Of a stretch of 10,814 bases of DNA, positions 6,384-10,814 are shown piece after piece. The stretch spans positions 1 through 10,814 of the forward strand of contig CAYJHH010000099.1 in the NCBI GenBank assembly GCA_964369995.1, in the 5' to 3' direction. A program made the position numbers and the translations under genes. Each line of letters opens with the position of its first letter. The first letter of the stretch is position 1. This stretch comes from CAYJAD01 sp964369995. Lineage in GTDB: Bacteria > Desulfobacterota > Desulfovibrionia > Desulfovibrionales > Desulfovibrionaceae. Below the pieces are notes generated by a model. The model searched no databases and was not told the DNA's origin. It saw only the letters and a program-made list of their open reading frames with translations.

Positions 6384-7853
6384 TTACACAGAAGCATAGC
6401 TTTCTGAAAAATACTTTAAATGCTTATGGAACATACAAATCCGCTCTCTGGCATAAGGATAATACGATTGGTAAAAGCCCCATAAACCCCATATATAGTC
6501 AATTAAAATTTCCGCTTCCAATACTTTTCGTATATCAAGATCGCCATAATTTTCTAAAAAGGCCTGACGCAATTTACCTTCTATACGGGATTCTGTTAAA
6601 AAGCTTACAATATCCCAATATTTTGACGTAATACACGCATATTCAAAATCTATAAGCTGAATATCTTTGCCATCGGTGAGAATATTTTCCAAGAGTAAAT
6701 CTCTGTGGCAAATTACTGGCTCATCATTATCAAGCTGTGTTGCAATCTTATACAAAAAAGCTTTTTCCTTGGCATCTACCAAGGTCATACGCGTTAAATC
6801 TTCATACAGCTTTGTTTCACTCATAATGGAAATATCTTGCTTTGAGGCTGATGCCACATCCACTTTAATAGAATGAAGCTTACGCAAAGTATGCGCCACA
6901 CCTATCACCTCTTCTTCAGTAAGCGTCTCTTGCTCTAAAATGCGATAATTTTCCAAAAATGGCATGAGCTTAATACCGCCACTATAAAATCTGGTGTGAG
7001 GTGTAATACCATGCCCATCTAGAAGAGACGTAATATATTCTTCATGACTGCGACTAATGATTTTTTCTGTTCCCTCACCAGGGATTCGCAACACCATTTT
7101 TTCTTGATTAAGCGTTACTTTATACGTGTCGTTGGTAAGGCCTTTAAGTTTTTCGGCTAAAAAACCTTCAGTACACTGACCTGCAAGCTCATCTGCTGTT
7201 ATGAGTTTAGCCGTAATTAAATCAAATAAAGAATCCACCTCTGTGGCATACTTTGGCGCTTTCGTTATATAAACAGGTGTTTTCTCCATAATGCGTATGG
7301 CGGCATCTTCCCAGAACTCATCATCGCCACAATGCATAACCTCTTCAGCCAAGAGTTTTGCACCTTCGCCTGTCCAATAAGAAACACCGGTCATGACGTA
7401 GCCTGAATCCACGCCCTTGCGCACCCTGATAATACGCATATTTTCGTCATGCTCAATGCCCCACTCACTGCCACAAGTAATGGCCTGACTTAAAAACTGA
7501 GAGTGTCTTGTATCAAGAAGAGGCACTACAGCACGATGTAAATATAAATCACTATCAATAATCAAACAATCATCAAGACGGTGTCGTATTAATTGCACCG
7601 ATGAAAAATTATTTTTACTTTCGTACTCTGTGGAAACATAAATTTCTACACCGTATTTTTCTTTTAAATACATGAGACATTCATTTTTATATCCAGCCAC
7701 AAGAGCTATATCTTTCACATCATTTTCAAGTAATTGAAGTATGGTTCTCTCGATAAGAGGTATGCCTCCTATTTCAATAAGAGATTTAGGCTTTCTTAAA
7801 GAGAATGGTCTAAATCGTGACCCTAAACCGGCACATAAAATATTTGCTCGCAT
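6384..7853 (-). CDS. Fused CTP:phosphocholine cytidylyltransferase / choline kinase (LicC-LicA type)
   Basis: A 489-residue two-domain enzyme. Residues 1-225 are a nucleotidyltransferase: CAGLGSRFRP (7-16) and KPKSL (21-25) for nucleotide phosphates, LIIDSDLYL (97-105) and EVDS (205-208) for metal binding, and SGYVMTGVSYW (150-160), closely resembling pneumococcal LicC. Residues 235-489 are a choline/ethanolamine-kinase fold: VLRIPGEGTEKIISR (254-268), HTLRKLH (321-327), the Brenner-type catalytic motif CHRDLLLENIL (382-392) with D385 and N390, and IDFEYA (401-406). Together the halves would phosphorylate choline and activate it to CDP-choline, the donor for phosphocholine decoration or phosphatidylcholine. 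A comparable licCA fusion is known from Treponema denticola. Ethanolamine or another amino alcohol is possible. No licD or choline transporter lies in the window. The start is supported by AGGGAAAG upstream. The domain order puts the second-step enzyme first. Confidence 0.87.
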   Translation of the reverse strand: MRANILCAGLGSRFRPFSLRKPKSLIEIGGIPLIERTILQLLENDVKDIALVAGYKNECLMYLKEKYGVEIYVSTEYESKNNFSSVQLIRHRLDDCLIIDSDLYLHRAVVPLLDTRHSQFLSQAITCGSEWGIEHDENMRIIRVRKGVDSGYVMTGVSYWTGEGAKLLAEEVMHCGDDEFWEDAAIRIMEKTPVYITKAPKYATEVDSLFDLITAKLITADELAGQCTEGFLAEKLKGLTNDTYKVTLNQEKMVLRIPGEGTEKIISRSHEEYITSLLDGHGITPHTRFYSGGIKLMPFLENYRILEQETLTEEEVIGVAHTLRKLHSIKVDVASASKQDISIMSETKLYEDLTRMTLVDAKEKAFLYKIATQLDNDEPVICHRDLLLENILTDGKDIQLIDFEYACITSKYWDIVSFLTESRIEGKLRQAFLENYGDLDIRKVLEAEILIDYIWGLWGFYQSYYPYARERICMFHKHLKYFSESYASV

Positions 7854-7949
7854 ACTTCTTTCCCTAAAAAATCTATGAGTTATAAAGTTTAACTACAGTA
7901 CAGCCGCTTATAATTTTCCACCAATGCACACTATTGCATGCAAGTAAAA

Positions 7950-7978
7950 ACTATAACCTTTGACATAAAGCATATCAA
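7950..7978 (-). promoter_or_regulatory. Sigma70-type promoter reading leftward to the LicC-LicA fusion
   Basis: On the minus strand, TTGATA (7978-7973) and TATAGT (7955-7950) are separated by 17 nt. Each hexamer matches the consensus at five of six positions. The predicted start is near 7943, giving a leader of about 90 nt. The palindrome TTGCATGCAA ends at this predicted start point. Confidence 0.5.
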
Positions 7979-7989
7979 AACAATATACA
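7960..7989 (+). promoter_or_regulatory. Sigma70-type promoter reading rightward to the YcaO-family gene
   Basis: TTGACA (7960-7965, perfect) and TATACA (7984-7989, four of six) are 18 nt apart. The predicted start near 7996 leaves a long leader of about 238 nt. The -10 overlaps the left arm of ATATAC-N8-GTATAT. Confidence 0.4.
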
Positions 7990-8023
7990 TTAAATAGTAT
8001 ATATCAAAATGATAAGTGATTTT

Positions 8024-8053
8024 TGCATAGCAAAAAAAATTCTCTCTTGTCAA
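8024..8053 (-). promoter_or_regulatory. Possible second leftward promoter
   Basis: On the minus strand, TTGACA (8053-8048, perfect) and TATGCA (8029-8024) are 18 nt apart. The -10 lies inside the small hairpin at 8020-8036. It is weaker than the site at 7950-7978, and its transcript would run through the rightward promoter. Confidence 0.25.
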
Positions 8054-8233
8054 CATAATGTCACATTTGTGCATTTTTTCCTATTTTTAGCATTTTAGTA
8101 TACTTTTTTTATTACTAATTACAGCACACTATCCTCCCTCACCGCGCCGACATCTCTCCTTTGCCATTTACCTAGCTAGCCTTATTTAGTATAAGCAAAT
8201 TTCCATAACATTATAAGACCAAAAGGAACATAC

Positions 8234-9961
8234 ATGTGCGCAAAACACATCAACTATACCTATACCCATAGCAGTACCGAAGCCACCACAGGATATTTTT
8301 CCTGTGTCCCCGATCCAGAACTTAACCTTGAAGAAAGTTTTCTTCACTTGGCGCAAAGCCCTTTGGACGATTTTTTACATCGCCATGTCTTACGCGCTTT
8401 GGTGAGCCTTTCGCCAGAGAACTTGCGCTCTCTTCAAAGCCAAGAGCGCGAGACCACAGCGCAGCAAGTGGTAGATATTTTGGTGCAAGAGTGCGCCGTG
8501 CTTAATCCCGCCCATGCTGCCCATACGCCTTCACAAGCTTTAGCACAAAATTATAGCGAACTAACGCCCCTGCCCTATATAGCTTGGAGCCTTCAAGAAG
8601 ATAAAGAAGCTCACAGCGCCTGGGCCCAAGTCTTTGCTGCCAATATTATCCAGCATGAAAAACTCCCTCATCCCGAAGAAATGGAAGAAGAAGGTTTAGC
8701 CCCTTTGTACACAGAGGAGCATTTACAAAAACTTCAAGAAAAAATAGCTCAAGCGCCCAGTTTGCAAAGCCTGCATGCCGAGCTAGCCGCCACTCCTGGC
8801 CCTGCATGGTCACGCCCGCCAGCTTTAGACACAGCCCAGCGCGCCCTCACTCTCTTGGTGGAAAATGCCATTTTAGACGGTGTAGAAATGCGCCATGAGG
8901 CTTCTCTTTCCCCCATTGCTTTACTGCGCCCTTGGGCTGTGGATGTGCAAGTGCAAAGCAATCGTCAAAGCTTTAGCCTTAAAGGACAAGCCACCACTTA
9001 CGGTCGCGGGCTTTCTGTGGCCGATGCCAGAGCCTCCTATTCTATGGAAATGATTGAACGCGCCTCAGCATACCCCCATGTGCAAGATAATAAAATTTTG
9101 CATCGCTGCGGCACCATGCCCCTTTTCCATGCCCGTTATAGCGAGCTTGTGGCTGATGGGCATGCAGCCCTTGACCCCAATACCTTACCCCTCGAAGCGC
9201 CTTACAATGACGCCCCTTTATACTGGCTTGAAGCACGCGAGGCCACCCTTGACGGTAGTGATAAAACGCAATTTGTACCGGTGCAATGTGTCTTTTTATT
9301 TAGTAATTTAGATGAAGTTACCCTCATGATGAATCCCGGTTCCACAGGGCTGGCATCAGGCAATAGCTTGGCCGAAGCCAAGGTAGCAGCCCTCACAGAA
9401 ATTTTAGAGCGCGATGCTGAAGCCACCATGCCCTATGACAGGTCTCGCTGCTTTATCTTACGCTCCCGCGATGAACGCATGGCTGCATTGCTCGATGATT
9501 ATGAAGCCCGTGGCATGCATGTGCATTTTATGGATATAAGCACAGAATTTGGCGTTCCCTGCTATCAAGCCTTTGTACTTGGTAAAAAAGGTGAAGTAAC
9601 ACGCGCCACGGGGGCCAACCTTTCGGGCGCACGCGCTGCCATTTCTGCTCTCACCGAAGTACCCTATGCCTATCCCAACGGTCCGGCTTCCGGCCCTGCC
9701 ATCAAGGGTTTACCTGTAAAATATTTGGAAGACTTACCCGATTACAGCCTAGAATCCCCCACACGCCATGTGGCCCTACTAGAGCGCATGCTCTTAGAGC
9801 GAGGCTACACCCCACTATATGTGGACATTACCCACGAGGATTTAGAAATGCCTGTGGTGCGTGCCATTATTCCCGGCTTAGAATTGGGAGCAGAATTGGA
9901 TAATTTTTCCCGAATTTCACCACGATTATACGCTCAATATCGGAAAATATTTGCAAAATAG
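8234..9961 (+). CDS. YcaO-family ATP-dependent enzyme, substrate unknown
   Basis: A 575-residue protein with the YcaO fold in about residues 205-560. YcaO enzymes use ATP to activate amide backbones, forming azolines, thioamides or amidines; others act in ribosomal protein modification. ATP/Mg-binding signatures are visible: TTYGRGLSVADARASYSMEM leading into IER (254-276, with E272, E275, R276), TGLASGNSLAEAKVAALTEI followed by LERD (371-394, with E389, E392, R393), and GARAAISALTE (465-475, with R467 and E475). The C terminus (VVRAIIPGLELG, 541-552, ending KIFAK) has no PxPxP tail, which argues against the standard azoline-forming type. Residues 1-200 are a helical-looking, Glu/Gln/Ala-rich region that I do not recognise. 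AAGGAA lies 5 nt before the ATG. No TfuA, dehydrogenase, precursor peptide or RimO gene is adjacent, so function cannot be assigned by context. The downstream LivJ-type gene is 131 nt away. Confidence 0.9.
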   Translation: MCAKHINYTYTHSSTEATTGYFSCVPDPELNLEESFLHLAQSPLDDFLHRHVLRALVSLSPENLRSLQSQERETTAQQVVDILVQECAVLNPAHAAHTPSQALAQNYSELTPLPYIAWSLQEDKEAHSAWAQVFAANIIQHEKLPHPEEMEEEGLAPLYTEEHLQKLQEKIAQAPSLQSLHAELAATPGPAWSRPPALDTAQRALTLLVENAILDGVEMRHEASLSPIALLRPWAVDVQVQSNRQSFSLKGQATTYGRGLSVADARASYSMEMIERASAYPHVQDNKILHRCGTMPLFHARYSELVADGHAALDPNTLPLEAPYNDAPLYWLEAREATLDGSDKTQFVPVQCVFLFSNLDEVTLMMNPGSTGLASGNSLAEAKVAALTEILERDAEATMPYDRSRCFILRSRDERMAALLDDYEARGMHVHFMDISTEFGVPCYQAFVLGKKGEVTRATGANLSGARAAISALTEVPYAYPNGPASGPAIKGLPVKYLEDLPDYSLESPTRHVALLERMLLERGYTPLYVDITHEDLEMPVVRAIIPGLELGAELDNFSRISPRLYAQYRKIFAK

Positions 9962-9975
9962 ATTGTAAAACAACA

Positions 9976-10045
9976 TTTAACGCCCCTGTACCTTGCAAGC
10001 CATGTGACAAAAGTGTATACAGGAACATATACATGGGGCGTTAAA
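9976..10045 (+). other. 70-nt structured intergenic element before the LivJ-type gene
   Basis: TTTAACGCCCC (9976-9986) is perfectly complementary to GGGGCGTTAAA (10035-10045). The stem extends by TGTA (9987-9990) with TACA (10030-10033) past one bulged T, giving 15 bp closing a 39-nt interior. CCTGTA (9985-9990) can instead pair with TACAGG (10018-10023), so two folds compete. No T-run follows, so it is not a standard intrinsic terminator. It could be a cis-regulatory leader, an mRNA-end structure or an operator. I recognise no known riboswitch class. Confidence 0.45.
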
Positions 10046-10063
10046 AGGATTTCCACCCCTTAG

Positions 10064-10069
10064 TATAAC
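10064..10069 (+). promoter_or_regulatory. Candidate -10 element for the LivJ-type gene
   Basis: TATAAC lies 24 nt before the start codon. The hexamer 17 nt upstream (TTAAAA, 10041-10046) is a poor -35 and overlaps the right arm of the hairpin. If real, transcription would begin near 10076 and exclude the structured element from the message. Confidence 0.3.
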
Positions 10070-10092
10070 ACATTTTTAGAGAGGAGAATTCA

Positions 10093-10814
10093 ATGAAATT
10101 AGCTAAATGCGCACTTTTATTAGCCTTAGGCTTGATGACCTTTGGCGCTGCCCCTGCCATGGCTGCAGAAGAACCCATTAAAATTGGTGTTTATTTACCC
10201 TTAACCGGCCAAAATGCCTTTGGTGGCCAATTGGAATTGGAAGGCGTACAGCTTGCTCACAAACAAATGCCTGAAGTGTTAGGCCGTCCTGTGGAGCTTG
10301 TGGTTGTGGATAACAAATCCGACAAAGTAGAAGCTGCCAACGCTGTAAAGCGCCTCACAGAACGTGACAATGTGCTTGCCATCATTGGTACCTATGGATC
10401 CTCCCTCGCCATGGCCGGCGGTGAAGTGGCTGAAAAAGCAAGAACCCCAGTGGTGGGTACCTCTTGCACAAGCCCTCTGGTAACCCAAGGGAAAAAATAC
10501 TATTTCCGCGCTTGTTTCATTGACCCCTATCAAGCCCTTGGCGCAGCTCAATACGCCGTGGAAACCCTTGGCGCCAAAAAAGCCGGTATCCTCATGGACG
10601 TTTCTAACGACTATGCTGTGGGTCTTTCCGCATTCTTTAAACGCGCTTTTGTAAAACTTGGTGGCGAAATGGTAAGCGAAATGAAATACGCTTCCGGCGA
10701 CCAAGACTTCACCGCACAGCTCACCGAACTTATTGCCAACAAGCCTGACGTAGTATTCATGCCTGCATACTTTGCCGAAGGTGCCATCATCATGAAGCAA
10801 GCTCGTGAGCTTGG
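10093..10814 (+). CDS. LivJ-type branched-chain amino acid ABC transporter periplasmic binding protein (5' part)
   Basis: An open frame from the ATG at 10093 that runs off the window without a stop; 240 residues are visible. A Sec signal peptide (positive KLAK, hydrophobic ALLLALGLMTFG, cleavage after AMA at residue 24) precedes a periplasmic-binding-protein type 1 domain (Peripla_BP_6). It begins PIKIGVYLPLTGQNAFGGQ, followed by DNKSDKVEAANAVKRL, IIGTYGSSLAMAGGEVAEKA, VVGTSCTSPLVTQG and FRACFIDPYQALGAAQYA, the usual LivJ order. It would capture branched-chain or other amino acids for a LivHMGF-type importer whose genes should lie to the right. GAGGAG lies 6 nt before the start. The lack of a lipobox cysteine suggests a soluble periplasmic protein. 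Substrate specificity within the family cannot be read here. Confidence 0.94.
   Translation, partial: MKLAKCALLLALGLMTFGAAPAMAAEEPIKIGVYLPLTGQNAFGGQLELEGVQLAHKQMPEVLGRPVELVVVDNKSDKVEAANAVKRLTERDNVLAIIGTYGSSLAMAGGEVAEKARTPVVGTSCTSPLVTQGKKYYFRACFIDPYQALGAAQYAVETLGAKKAGILMDVSNDYAVGLSAFFKRAFVKLGGEMVSEMKYASGDQDFTAQLTELIANKPDVVFMPAYFAEGAIIMKQAREL

Larger units (their letters stand above)
7854..8233. other. 380-bp AT-rich divergent intergenic region
   Basis: Separates the leftward LicC-LicA gene from the rightward YcaO-family gene. It holds overlapping divergent promoters (separate entries), a perfect 10-bp palindrome TTGCATGCAA (7934-7943), the pair ATATAC-N8-GTATAT (7983-8002), two copies of ATATCAAAA (7972-7980 and 8001-8009), and a small hairpin TTTTTGC-ATA-GCAAAAA (8020-8036). 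A good -10-like TATACT (8099-8104) has no matching -35. A GC-richer pyrimidine tract (8128-8163) sits before the YcaO ribosome site. I see no gene in it. Confidence 0.7.

Noticed and set aside
8048..8065. CRP/FNR-like site (TGTCA-N8-TCACA)
   Set aside because: The half-site spacing is 8 rather than 6 and one arm mismatches, so it is no better than chance in such AT-rich sequence.
8009..8098. 29-codon ORF in the intergenic region before the YcaO gene, considered as a precursor peptide
   Set aside because: There is no ribosome site (the upstream bases are AT only), the composition follows the AT-rich spacer, and it has none of the Cys/Ser/Thr-rich core features of known YcaO substrates.
10279..10800. 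173-residue open frame on the minus strand
   Set aside because: It is the exact antisense of the LivJ-type gene, which has a signal peptide, ribosome site and family motifs. The minus-strand product shows no recognisable motif.

Overview
The window carries seven protein-coding genes and no rRNA, tRNA, CRISPR array or insertion sequence that I can see. It looks like the chromosome of a Gram-negative bacterium. The solute-binding protein at the right end has an ordinary AxA-type Sec signal peptide and no lipobox, as expected for a free periplasmic protein. The overall style (NadC, MgtE, a YcaO-family protein and a LivJ-type binding protein, with mixed base composition) would fit a Desulfovibrionaceae-like organism, but that placement is an impression and was not tested.

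Layout. Positions 1-41 are a perfect 19-bp hairpin, the likely end of the nadC transcript. nadC (63-947, minus; NAD synthesis) and mgtE (1177-2625, plus; magnesium channel) are divergent. Convergent with mgtE, separated by only 2 nt, is a leftward block of three AT-richer genes (2628-7853). In order of transcription these are a fused CTP:phosphocholine cytidylyltransferase/choline kinase (LicC-LicA type), a membrane-anchored CDP-glycerol glycerophosphotransferase-family enzyme (TagB/TagF type), and a 755-residue fusion of a YidC/Oxa1-type domain to an LtaS-like phosphoglycerol transferase. A 380-bp AT-rich intergenic region follows, with overlapping divergent promoters. To its right, reading rightward, are a YcaO-family gene (8234-9961), a structured 70-nt intergenic element (9976-10045), and the 5' part of a LivJ-type branched-chain amino acid binding protein (10093 to the window end).

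How the genes may work together. The three-gene block reads as a surface-polymer module: LicC-LicA would make CDP-choline from choline, the TagB/F-like enzyme would transfer phosphoglycerol (or a similar alditol phosphate) from a CDP donor on the cytoplasmic side, and the YidC-LtaS fusion would carry out phosphoglycerol-type transfer on the periplasmic side. This is inferred from domain identity and gene order. No LicD phosphocholine transferase, choline permease or CDP-glycerol synthase is present in the window. The YidC-LtaS fusion is the most unusual object here: its LtaS half keeps all the catalytic residues I looked for, while its YidC half appears to have lost the conserved groove arginine.
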